Shown: positions 1 through 7,949 of the stretch, piece by piece
Position numbering within the stretch: position 1 is the stretch's first letter
How the letters are laid out: each line of letters begins with the position of its first letter
Source of the DNA: DGNJ01 sp002388905
GTDB lineage: Bacteria; Pseudomonadota; Gammaproteobacteria; Pseudomonadales; Porticoccaceae
Direction: 5' to 3'
Assembly (NCBI GenBank): GCA_036843405.1
Contig: DAITSJ010000006.1
Location: 1 to 64,000, forward strand
Length of the DNA: 64,000 nucleotides
Made by a program: the position numbers and the translations under genes
The notes under the pieces: model-generated
What the model was told of the DNA's origin: nothing
Seen by the model: only the letters and a program-made list of their open reading frames with translations
Databases searched by the model: none

Positions 1-202
1 TTAATTAACAGTAGGTTATAGGGCTTTGAAACCAGTTTTTCCGGACACTAGTGGATACACACAGACAACCAATAGACAGGTTAAGCAGTACCACTCGACT
101 TAAAAAACGATGAAACCGGTTTCGCCACATCTCCCGGGCGCCCTCTTCGCTGACCGATAAACCCGGATCGGGGGTAACACAGTCATCACGCTGAGGACTA
201 AA

Positions 203-1048
203 ATGTATGACCTCACCAACTACCAGCGGGGTCGTATGGTCGGCAGAAAAACCGACAAAGGTCAGCTTAAAGGCGATCTCTTTCTGCTCATGGCGAACGA
301 GCGATCCTTTGCTTCAACGCAGATCGAATTGCTAAAGGCCATCAACGAATGCGGGTCCATTTCCAGAGCGGCCAAAAAGGTCGGCGTCAGTTACAAGACC
401 GCATGGGACCGCATCGACGCCCTGAACAACATGTCCAGTCAACCGTTGGTGGAGCGCTCAACCGGCGGTGCACAGGGAGGCGGCACTGCCCTGACAAATT
501 TGGGCCAACGTATTATCGAGGGCTTCGAGTCTTTACAGCATGAACACCAGAAATTCGTTGAACGTCTCGGCGGGAGCCTGCACTCGCTAAAGGATATCGC
601 CAATTTCATGAGGAGCGAGACCATGAAAACCAGTGCCAGAAACCAATTCCTTGGCACTGTCACCCGGATCACTCCCGGCGCCGTGAACGCGGAAATTGAA
701 ATGGATATTGGTGCCGACCGGCCTCTGATTGCCATTATTACTCAGGACAGTGTGGAACAACTGGAACTCAGGAATAAGAGTGAAGTCATTGCCCTTGTTA
801 AGGCGTCCTCGGTCCTGGTCAGCATGGATACCGGCATTGTTACCAGTGCCCGCAACAAGCTCACTGGGCGTATTTCCCGCCTGGTTACCGGCGCCGTCAA
901 TACCGATGTCACCCTCGACATCGGTGGCGGCAAGACTGTAAGCGCCATCATCACCAATACCAGCGCTCAAGACCTGGGGTTAGAGGAAGGCGAGATGGCG
1001 TGTGGGCTGTTCAAGGCGCCCAGCGTGATACTTTTAAAGAGTGGATGA
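203..1048 (+). CDS. modE: Molybdate-responsive transcriptional regulator ModE
   Basis: Molybdate-sensing repressor/activator. The 281-residue protein has an N-terminal winged helix-turn-helix (about residues 38-115, helix-turn-helix near 52-76 with SRAAKKVGVSYKTAWDRI) and two tandem Mop/TOBE domains, each opening with SARN (about 144-208 and 216-280), the di-Mop module that binds molybdate in E. coli ModE. The start is supported by GAGGA six bases upstream of the ATG. The gene faces modCBA head to head (convergent), and a ModE-type operator lies before modA at 3701-3724, so the expected role is molybdate-dependent repression of modABC. Length is close to the family norm (about 260 residues), with roughly 30 additional N-terminal residues. 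Confidence 0.93.
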   Translation: MYDLTNYQRGRMVGRKTDKGQLKGDLFLLMANERSFASTQIELLKAINECGSISRAAKKVGVSYKTAWDRIDALNNMSSQPLVERSTGGAQGGGTALTNLGQRIIEGFESLQHEHQKFVERLGGSLHSLKDIANFMRSETMKTSARNQFLGTVTRITPGAVNAEIEMDIGADRPLIAIITQDSVEQLELRNKSEVIALVKASSVLVSMDTGIVTSARNKLTGRISRLVTGAVNTDVTLDIGGGKTVSAIITNTSAQDLGLEEGEMACGLFKAPSVILLKSG

Positions 1049-1068
1049 CCGGGTTGAGTCAGGCCACG

Positions 1069-2181
1069 CTAGCGAACAATAGCCACTGACTTGATCTGCG
1101 CCCAAAGCCGTTGCCCCGGTTTGATTCCCAGGCTTGCCGCCGACCGGCGGGTCAGGCGGGCGATTACATAGTCATCGCGGGCTTTCAGGCGGATCAGCGC
1201 CATGGCGGTATCCTCATCCGGTACGACTTCCGCAACCTCCACCGACAGTCGATTGAGAATGCTGGAATCTTCATGGCGGGTAAGCGTCAGGCTGACATCC
1301 CTGGCCAGTATCCGCACCCTTATTTCCTCCCCCGGCCCATCGCCAGTATCGCGCACCCATAAGTCCCCGCCCGTGCACGCCACCTGAACCAGGCGCCAGT
1401 GTTCATCCCGCGCCATTATTTCACCCTGCCAGACCACACTGGTGTCGTCCCCCAGGTGAAGGGGAAGATCAACGCGGGAGAAAACCTCGCCAATCTGGCC
1501 CTGGGCCACCGCGCGCCCTTGTTGAAGAAGGACCACGTGATCAGCCAGCCGTGCCACTTCATTCATGGAATGGCTCACGTAAAGGATGGGCATATCCACG
1601 GACGACCGGAGCTTTTCCAGATAAGGCAAAATCTCCTGCTTCCTGGCTTCATCCAGGGATGCCAGGGGCTCATCCATCAACAAAAGTCGCGGCTGGATCA
1701 GCAGGGCTCTGGCGATGGCGACACGTTGCCGCTCGCCGCCGGATAACTGACCGGGATAACGCGAGAGAACCGATTCAAGCCCCATTAGCCCGATCACTCG
1801 GTTATACAGCTCCAGTGAATTGGCAACGCCCGAACGCTTCAGGGCGTACTCCAGGTTGCCCTGTGCTGTGAGGTGGGGAAACAGGCTCGATTCCTGGAAG
1901 ACGTAGCCCAGTGGGCGCTTGTGTGTCGGAACAAAGAGGCGGTCGCTTTGCCAGGTCTCGCCATTGACGATTAACCTGCCCTGCCCCGCGCGTTCGAGGC
2001 CTGCGACACAGCGCAGCAGTGTCGTTTTGCCGGAACCCGAGTGTCCAAAGATAGCGGTGATCCCCCTGCCCGGAACCAGCAAATCGACATCCAGGGAAAA
2101 AGCGGATGAACCGGAGCCGGGTGTTTGCAAGCGAAACCGGGCATGGAGGCCGGCATCCGGGTTGTGTTTCTTTTCGCCCAT
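1069..2181 (-). CDS. modC: Molybdate ABC transporter ATP-binding protein ModC
   Basis: ATPase of the high-affinity molybdate importer. The sequence shows Walker A GHSGSGKT (residues 46-53), a Q-loop around YVFQE, the ABC signature LSGGERQ (146-152), Walker B LLLMDEP (167-172) and a C-terminal Mop/TOBE regulatory domain (about 290-365), the domain order of ModC at a normal length (370 residues). The start is the ATG at 2181, 12 bases after the modB stop, with AAGGA upstream. It is the last gene of modABC on this strand. Assignment to molybdate rather than sulfate rests on the TOBE domain and on the modA/modB/modE neighbours. Confidence 0.95.
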   Translation of the reverse strand: MGEKKHNPDAGLHARFRLQTPGSGSSAFSLDVDLLVPGRGITAIFGHSGSGKTTLLRCVAGLERAGQGRLIVNGETWQSDRLFVPTHKRPLGYVFQESSLFPHLTAQGNLEYALKRSGVANSLELYNRVIGLMGLESVLSRYPGQLSGGERQRVAIARALLIQPRLLLMDEPLASLDEARKQEILPYLEKLRSSVDMPILYVSHSMNEVARLADHVVLLQQGRAVAQGQIGEVFSRVDLPLHLGDDTSVVWQGEIMARDEHWRLVQVACTGGDLWVRDTGDGPGEEIRVRILARDVSLTLTRHEDSSILNRLSVEVAEVVPDEDTAMALIRLKARDDYVIARLTRRSAASLGIKPGQRLWAQIKSVAIVR

Positions 2182-2193
2182 GACCGGGAATCC

Positions 2194-2877
2194 TTACTTC
2201 ACGCCCCAAAAGATCGAGTTGCGTTGCACTCCGTAGAGCCCCAGCAATACCACAAAGGAAAACAGGATCATGGCACCAGCCAGCACATGAGCCCGGGCAT
2301 ATTCCATGGCCTCCACATAGTCGTAGATCTGCACGGAGACCACACGGGTTTCGCCGGGGATATTGCCACCGATCATCAACACCACGCCAAATTCACCCAC
2401 GGTGTGAGCGAAACCCAGAATGGCGGCGGTAATGAAGCCCGGTTTGGCCAGCGGCAGTACCACCGTAAAAAAACGATCCCAGGGACCCGCCCGGAGCGTG
2501 GCCGCCACTTCCAGTGGTCGTTCGCCCAGTGCTTTCATGGCGTTCTGCAAGGGTTGCACCACAAACGGCAGGGAGTAAAACACCGAGCCCACCACCAGCC
2601 CCCAGAAGGTAAAAGCCAGGGTGCCCAGGCCCAGCTGCAGGGTCAATTTACCGATGAAACCATCTGGCCCCATGGCGATTAACAGATAAAACCCCAAAAC
2701 AGTTGGTGGCAGTACGATTGGCAGTGCCACCACAGCGCTCACCGGCCCTTTCAGCCACGAACGAGTACGAGCCAGCCACCAGGCGATGGGTGTGCCGATA
2801 ATCAGCAATAGGACCGTCACCACGGTCGCCAGCTTAAACGTCAGCCAGATAGCGGTCAGGTCTGCGTTGGAAAACAT
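2194..2877 (-). CDS. modB: Molybdate ABC transporter permease ModB
   Basis: Inner-membrane permease of the molybdate importer, 227 residues, the usual ModB size. The protein is strongly hydrophobic with about five membrane segments, and has the cytoplasmic EAA-type loop near ALGERPLEVAATLRAG that contacts the ATPase. It sits between modA (9 bases upstream) and modC (12 bases downstream), so the three genes very likely form one transcript read from the promoter/operator at about 3700. Confidence 0.95.
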   Translation of the reverse strand: MFSNADLTAIWLTFKLATVVTVLLLIIGTPIAWWLARTRSWLKGPVSAVVALPIVLPPTVLGFYLLIAMGPDGFIGKLTLQLGLGTLAFTFWGLVVGSVFYSLPFVVQPLQNAMKALGERPLEVAATLRAGPWDRFFTVVLPLAKPGFITAAILGFAHTVGEFGVVLMIGGNIPGETRVVSVQIYDYVEAMEYARAHVLAGAMILFSFVVLLGLYGVQRNSIFWGVK

Positions 2878-2886
2878 AGTGGTTTG

Positions 2887-3642
2887 CTATTCGATTTTGT
2901 AACCATGGGCGAGGATGATCCCTCGGGCCTCTTCACTACGAAGGTAATTGAGCAAGGCTTTGGCACTGGAGTTGTCCTTACCGCTTTTCAGCAGCACGGC
3001 ATCCTGGCGGATCGGGCTGTAAAGCTTATCGGGTATGACCGAGCTTGACCCTTCCCTGATGTGCCGCCTGTTCATGATTTGCGACAGCGCCACAAAGCCC
3101 AGGTCGGCATTGCCTGAAGCCACAAACTGGTAGGTCTGGGCGATACTTTCACCTTGTACCCATTTTGCCCGGGTGGCGTCTTCAAGTTTTAGATTTTCCA
3201 AAACTTCCACCGCCGCAGCACCGTAGGGCGCCAGTCGCGGGTTGGCCAGAGCCAGTTTGTTGAAGTCGCGATTTTTCAGTCGGGTAAAGTCCTCGTCCAC
3301 GAAGCCGGGCCTGGTCGACCACAGCACCAGGGTGCCGGTGGCATAGGTAAAGCGGCTGCCGGGCGCGGCCAGCCCTGCTTTTTCCAGCGCCTCCGGTTTG
3401 GCCTGGTCAGCGGACAGAAAGACCTGGAAGGGCGCGCCGTTTTGAATTTGCGCGAAAATCTTCCCCGAAGAACCGGAAGAAACAATAACCCTGTGCCCCG
3501 ATATATGTTCAAACCGGTTCACGACCTCCTTGAAAGGCGCTAAAAAGTTGGCGGCGACGGCGGCATGAATCTGCTCCGCGCTGGCGGCACTGGCAAGCAA
3601 ATGGCCCAGCACAATGGCGGAGAGCTGTTTTAGCAACCCCAT
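2887..3642 (-). CDS. modA: Molybdate ABC transporter substrate-binding protein ModA
   Basis: Periplasmic molybdate-binding protein, 251 residues. An N-terminal signal peptide (about 22 residues, hydrophobic core ending LASAASA, cleaved before EQIHAAVA) is followed by the ModA core, including the oxyanion-binding VSSGSSGKIFAQI region, the SADQAKP strand-helix and the Y-G-x-AA segment (APYGAAAVEVLE). It is the first gene of modABC. The upstream region carries the inverted repeat described at 3701-3724, so transcription is probably shut down by molybdate-bound ModE. Confidence 0.94.
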   Translation of the reverse strand: MGLLKQLSAIVLGHLLASAASAEQIHAAVAANFLAPFKEVVNRFEHISGHRVIVSSGSSGKIFAQIQNGAPFQVFLSADQAKPEALEKAGLAAPGSRFTYATGTLVLWSTRPGFVDEDFTRLKNRDFNKLALANPRLAPYGAAAVEVLENLKLEDATRAKWVQGESIAQTYQFVASGNADLGFVALSQIMNRRHIREGSSSVIPDKLYSPIRQDAVLLKSGKDNSSAKALLNYLRSEEARGIILAHGYKIE

Positions 3643-3700
3643 CGGTTCCTCTTCCGGGCATGCCGGGACCGCTCAAAGCCCCGGCGTTTCTACGTCGATT

Positions 3701-3724
3701 CATTATATAATGAATTATATAACG
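3701..3724 (-). promoter_or_regulatory. ModE-type operator / modA promoter region
   Basis: The plus strand reads CATTATAT, 8 bases, ATATAACG, an inverted repeat with one mismatch and the same half-site and spacing layout as I remember for E. coli ModE operators (CGTTATAT-N8-ATATAACG). On the minus strand it contains two TATAAT hexamers (3719-3714 and 3707-3702), so a bound repressor would cover the -10 element. It lies about 60-80 bases upstream of the modA start. No good -35 box is visible at 17 bases. Confidence 0.75.
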
Positions 3725-3731
3725 GGCCGTA

Positions 3732-3751
3732 GCAAGCCGCCTTCGGCTTGC
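3732..3751. other. Perfect 8-bp hairpin beside the modA operator
   Basis: GCAAGCCG (3732-3739) and CGGCTTGC (3744-3751) form a perfect stem with a four-base loop CCTT. It lies directly upstream of the modA operator and downstream of the convergent-facing coiled-coil gene. There is no T tract on either side, so it is not a convincing terminator; its role is unknown. Confidence 0.4.
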
Positions 3752-3922
3752 CATCCGTTTATGGCACCCGAATTGCTGTCGCCGGTGGGCGGCTTTTTAT
3801 CCTGGCCGATCGTGATGTCGAGGGTGGGCCCGGCAAGAACTGTTGTGACTGCTATAACAGCACAATGCCGGGAGGCGAGGTAACAATTTATGGTTTCAAT
3901 GGTGGATCAAGCCTGGCTCATT

Positions 3923-4210
3923 TCACCGGAAATGCTTCCAGGCGTCCCTGACGGCTTTATCCATGCTGTCCCAGGCCGATTCCACGCCCTTCTGGAAGTC
4001 CCCCCAGGCATCGCGACTGGCCTGTTGCAGGTCCTCCAGCTCCCGCTGTACATCACTGCGATGTTTCTTGAGGCGCTCAATCTGCTCATCGTACTCCACC
4101 CTTGAACTCGCCTCGGCGGCCCTGGCTTTGGCATTGAGCTTGTCGATCTCCGCGTTCCACTCGTCCAGCTTGGCTTTTACCTTGTCAACGTAGGCATCTC
4201 GTTTGCTCAT
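3923..4210 (-). CDS. Coiled-coil stress-type protein (sll1863-like)
   Basis: Small (95 residues), highly charged soluble protein that is almost entirely predicted alpha-helix: a Lys/Glu/Ala-rich amphipathic N-terminal half (KVKAKLDEWNAEIDKLNAKA), a central EQIERLKKHRSDVQRELEDL heptad stretch, then a C-terminal segment with repeated W-D/W-x-x-F patterns (DAWGDFQKGVESAWDSM). This layout resembles the small coiled-coil proteins of the sll1863 stress-response family. A longer reading frame extends upstream, but the ATG at 4210 is preceded by AAGGAG at good spacing and the upstream 45 codons look non-coding. It is divergent from the ABC exporter at 4345. No enzymatic motif is visible. Confidence 0.75.
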   Translation of the reverse strand: MSKRDAYVDKVKAKLDEWNAEIDKLNAKARAAEASSRVEYDEQIERLKKHRSDVQRELEDLQQASRDAWGDFQKGVESAWDSMDKAVRDAWKHFR

Positions 4211-4344
4211 GGCACTCTCCTTAATGGCAGCGTTTTCCGATTGGAAATCCATGACAATCGCGCAAGGCGATTCCATACTGGACAGCATAGACTGTTTTGG
4301 CCATGCCATAGGCCCAATTACTGAAACCGGCAACGAGAGGCCCA

Positions 4345-6129
4345 ATGAGTAAAAGCGACGACATCCCCCCTGTTCCAGTATCGATCCGGGCCGTGGCCGC
4401 TTTCCTGAAACCCTATAAACTCCAGGGAATTGGCGCTATCACCGCCCTGCTGGTGACCACGGCGGTAACCCTGGCCATCGGCCAGGGGGTTCGCCTTGTC
4501 ATCGACAAAGGCTTTGTGACCGGATCACTGTCCCAACTGAATCAAACCCTGCTGCTGCTTCTCGCTTTCGCGCTGATCCTGGCGGCCGGATCTTATGTGC
4601 GTTTTTATTTGATGTCCTGGATTGGTGAGCGGGTCAGCGCGGATATTCGCCGACGGGTCTTCGACCATATGATCGCCATGCATCCGGGCTTCTTCGAAAC
4701 CAATCGCAGTGGTGAAATCATCTCCCGGTTAACCACCGACACCACCCTGCTCCAATCGATTATCGGCAGCGCCTTCTCCATGGCCCTGCGGGGAACCCTG
4801 TCCGGCGTCGGCGCCCTGGCGATGATGCTGTTCACCAATCTCAGGCTGTCAATAATAATCCTGCTCGCGGTACCCCTGATCCTGCTCCCCATACGGGTTT
4901 TCGGGCGTCGTGTACGCCGCCTGTCCCGGCACAGCCAGGATAGCGTCGCCGAAATCGGCAATTATGCCGGCGAGGCCTTCCAGAATATCAAAACCGTGCA
5001 AAGCTATACCCGCGAAGATTGGGAAAGGCAGTCTTTTGCCCGCGAGGTGGAAACCGCCTTCAACGTGGCCACCCGACGAATTCGGCAGCGCGCCCTGCTT
5101 ATGGCCGCGGTGATTCTGCTGGTTTTTGTGGCGCTGATCACCATGCTCTGGGTGGGCGGCCGGGACGTGATGACCGGCGCCATGACACCCGGAGAACTTG
5201 GGGCATTTGTTTTCTACGCGCTGTTGGTAGCCCTGGGTGCCGCCACCCTGTCCGAGGTGTACGGGGAGTTGCAGCGGGCCGTCGGGGCCACCGAGCGGTT
5301 GATGGACCTGCTCCGGGCCAGACCCCTTATCGCCGGGAATGAAACTGCCACTGAGGCCTCGACGCTGCCCGCGGACCTGGCGCTGGAGAACGTCACCTTC
5401 AGTTACCCATCCAGGCCCGAACACCCGGCCCTGGAAAATCTCTCCCTGGCCATGCCACGGGGACAAATAACGGCACTGGTGGGACCGTCGGGCGCCGGCA
5501 AATCGACCATCTTCGAACTTTTGCAGCGATTCTACGACCCTGACGAGGGCCGTATCACTCTGGGCGACACCGATATTCGCGGACTTGACCCGCAAGACCT
5601 GCGCCAACAGTTTGCCCTGGTTCCCCAGCAGCCGGCCATCTTCAGCGCCGACGTCCTCTACAATATCCGCTATGGCCGGCCCGATGCCTCGGACGAAGAA
5701 GTCGCCGCCGCGGCCCGGGCGGCCAATGCACACGACTTTATCGTCCGCTTGCCACAGGGTTACCGAAGTCACCTGGGCGAGCGGGGCGTTCGCCTTTCCG
5801 GGGGGCAGAAGCAGCGCCTGGCCATCGCCCGGGCCATTCTCAGGAATCCGCGAATACTCCTGCTGGATGAGGCCACCAGCGCCCTGGACTCGGAAAGCGA
5901 ACAACAGGTCCAGGCCGCCCTGCATACCCTGATGAGCAATCGCACCACCCTGATCATCGCACACCGCCTGGCGACGGTATTGCATGCGGACCGTATTGCC
6001 GTGCTGGACGAGGGCCGGCTGATCGCCCTGGGCAGCCATACCGAGCTGCTCGATACCTGCCCCCTCTATTTCCGCCTGGCGGAACTCCAGTTTCAGGATA
6101 AAAAGTCGCCAAAACAGCAGGATAGCTGA
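4345..6129 (+). CDS. ABC transporter, fused permease/ATPase (MsbA/LmrA type)
   Basis: Half-transporter of the type I exporter fold, 594 residues: an N-terminal six-helix membrane domain (about 15-320) and a C-terminal nucleotide-binding domain with Walker A GPSGAGKS (about 380-387), signature LSGGQKQR (484-491) and Walker B LLLDEATSALD. Proteins of this class homodimerise and flip lipids or export hydrophobic compounds; the substrate cannot be read from the sequence. GAGAGG precedes the ATG at 4345. It is monocistronic here: about 215 bases separate it from the next gene, and the divergent neighbour is the small coiled-coil protein. Confidence 0.9.
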   Translation: MSKSDDIPPVPVSIRAVAAFLKPYKLQGIGAITALLVTTAVTLAIGQGVRLVIDKGFVTGSLSQLNQTLLLLLAFALILAAGSYVRFYLMSWIGERVSADIRRRVFDHMIAMHPGFFETNRSGEIISRLTTDTTLLQSIIGSAFSMALRGTLSGVGALAMMLFTNLRLSIIILLAVPLILLPIRVFGRRVRRLSRHSQDSVAEIGNYAGEAFQNIKTVQSYTREDWERQSFAREVETAFNVATRRIRQRALLMAAVILLVFVALITMLWVGGRDVMTGAMTPGELGAFVFYALLVALGAATLSEVYGELQRAVGATERLMDLLRARPLIAGNETATEASTLPADLALENVTFSYPSRPEHPALENLSLAMPRGQITALVGPSGAGKSTIFELLQRFYDPDEGRITLGDTDIRGLDPQDLRQQFALVPQQPAIFSADVLYNIRYGRPDASDEEVAAAARAANAHDFIVRLPQGYRSHLGERGVRLSGGQKQRLAIARAILRNPRILLLDEATSALDSESEQQVQAALHTLMSNRTTLIIAHRLATVLHADRIAVLDEGRLIALGSHTELLDTCPLYFRLAELQFQDKKSPKQQDS

Positions 6130-6344
6130 TACAGTTAGTCCAGCTTATCGCACATTTTGCCAAGGGGCTGGCACAGCACCTTGGCGCCATTGCACGAAGG
6201 CGCGGGCCTGCAACGGGCCAGGGGTGCGATGCCGCCAAACCAGACCGGATACTGAAGGACCGGAATGAATTCGACAATTCCCTGTACAGCCAGCCGAGAA
6301 AGCGCACTTTTGCCATTGCCTTGTTGTGACCGGGGAGGTTTCCG

Positions 6345-7847
6345 ATGAGCAATCACCGCTACCTGGAAGCCGTGGATATGGGTATCGATACCCATGAAGA
6401 GCCCGTGGTCTACATGCGCAAGGATTGCGACATCTGCCGTGCCGAGGGGTTCGAGGCCAACACCCGATTGCTTATCCGCCACGGGGAAAGAAACCTGATC
6501 GCCACCCTCAACACTGTCAGCGAATCCGTATTGCCCAACGGCGGTATCGGCTTTTCCAAGAGTGCCTGGCGCTATCTCGGGCTCACGGCCGGCCTCGAAG
6601 TGAATATCAGCCATGCCCCGGTGGTCCAGTCGCTCAGCGCCATGCGTAAAAAGATCTACGGCAACGCACTGTCGGAAACGGAGCTGGCCTCGATCATTCA
6701 TGATATCGCCGAGCGTCATTATTCGGATATCGAAATTGCCGCTTTCCTGACCGGGTGTGCCGGCGGACGCCTCTCCCTGGAGGAAATCATCGCCCTCACC
6801 CGGGCCATGGTCGACAGTGGCTCGCGCATCCACTGGCGGCAGTACCCGAAAGTCTTTGATAAACACTGCGTGGGCGGCCTGCCGGGCAACCGTACCACAC
6901 CCATCGTGATCGCAATCGCCAGCGCCGCGGGGCTGACTCTGCCCAAGACCTCTTCCCGGGCCATCACCTCCCCCGCCGGCACCGCGGACACCATGGAAGT
7001 GTTGACCAATGTCGATCTCACGCTCGACCAGATGCAGTCGGTGATTCACCAAACCGGCGCCTGTCTGGCCTGGGGCGGGCGCATGAACCTGAGCCCGGTG
7101 GACGACCTCATGATTCGCGTCGAGCGGGCGCTCGACCTGGATGGCGAGGGCCAACTGGTGGCATCGGTGCTGTCCAAGAAAATCGCCGCCGGTTCCACCC
7201 ATATCCTCATCGACATGCCCGTGGGCCCCACCGCCAAGGTCCGGGACGAGAGCCAGGCTCGGCGCCTGGCCGACCTGTTTCACGCGGTGGGCGAAGCGCT
7301 GGATGTGCGGGTCGAGTGTCTCACCACCGATGGCACCCAGACCGTCGGCGACGGCATCGGGCCCGCCGAGGAAGCCAGGGATGTGCTCGCCGTTCTGCGC
7401 AACGATCCCGGCGCGCCGGCGGACCTGAGGGAACGCGCTCTCCTGCTGGCCACCCACTTGCTGGTCATGGCCAATGGCGATAGCTACGAAGAAGCCGAAT
7501 CCCGGACCCGCGAAATCCTTGAAACCGGTGGGGCCTGGCAACAGTTCTTGCGTATTTGCGAGGCCCAGGGCGGTCTCAGGGAGATTCCCCGTGCGCCCCG
7601 GCAGAAAATCTTCACTTCCGAGCGCTCGGGACGACTCACCACCATGGATAATCGCCGCCTTGCCAAACTGGCCAAGCTTGCCGGCGCCCCCTCTTCCGCC
7701 GTTGCCGGGCTGCGCCTCCAGGCCAAGCTCGGGCAGCGCCTGGCAGCGGGAGACCCCCTCTTTACCCTGTATTCGGATACCCCCGGCGAACTGGACTATG
7801 CTTCCGATTTTTATCAGAGCAACCGGGATATCTTTGAAATCGCGTAA
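6345..7847 (+). CDS. Thymidine/AMP phosphorylase-like protein
   Basis: Nucleoside or nucleotide phosphorylase of the thymidine phosphorylase superfamily, 500 residues, about 60 longer than E. coli DeoA because of an extra N-terminal domain (about residues 1-95) as in archaeal AMP phosphorylases. The signature region has KHCVGGLPGNRTTP (173-186) and SSRAITSPAGTADTME (203-218). The S-P-A-G-T-A-D version is the AMP-phosphorylase type rather than the HTGGTLDKLE type of DeoA. Archaeal members convert NMP plus phosphate to base plus ribose 1,5-bisphosphate; whether this one uses thymidine or AMP is inference. GGGGAGG precedes the ATG. The next gene on the strand, 102 bases away, is a phosphoketolase-like protein, so the pair may work on the sugar phosphate released. 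Confidence 0.85.
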   Translation: MSNHRYLEAVDMGIDTHEEPVVYMRKDCDICRAEGFEANTRLLIRHGERNLIATLNTVSESVLPNGGIGFSKSAWRYLGLTAGLEVNISHAPVVQSLSAMRKKIYGNALSETELASIIHDIAERHYSDIEIAAFLTGCAGGRLSLEEIIALTRAMVDSGSRIHWRQYPKVFDKHCVGGLPGNRTTPIVIAIASAAGLTLPKTSSRAITSPAGTADTMEVLTNVDLTLDQMQSVIHQTGACLAWGGRMNLSPVDDLMIRVERALDLDGEGQLVASVLSKKIAAGSTHILIDMPVGPTAKVRDESQARRLADLFHAVGEALDVRVECLTTDGTQTVGDGIGPAEEARDVLAVLRNDPGAPADLRERALLLATHLLVMANGDSYEEAESRTREILETGGAWQQFLRICEAQGGLREIPRAPRQKIFTSERSGRLTTMDNRRLAKLAKLAGAPSSAVAGLRLQAKLGQRLAAGDPLFTLYSDTPGELDYASDFYQSNRDIFEIA

Positions 7848-7949
7848 ATCCCACAGTAACAGCGGGCCGCGCCGCCTCCGGCCACCGCCGGTGCTTCGGC
7901 GGGCCGGATTTCGCAGCGCGCCGGAACCCTGCAAGCGAATTAAGACACT

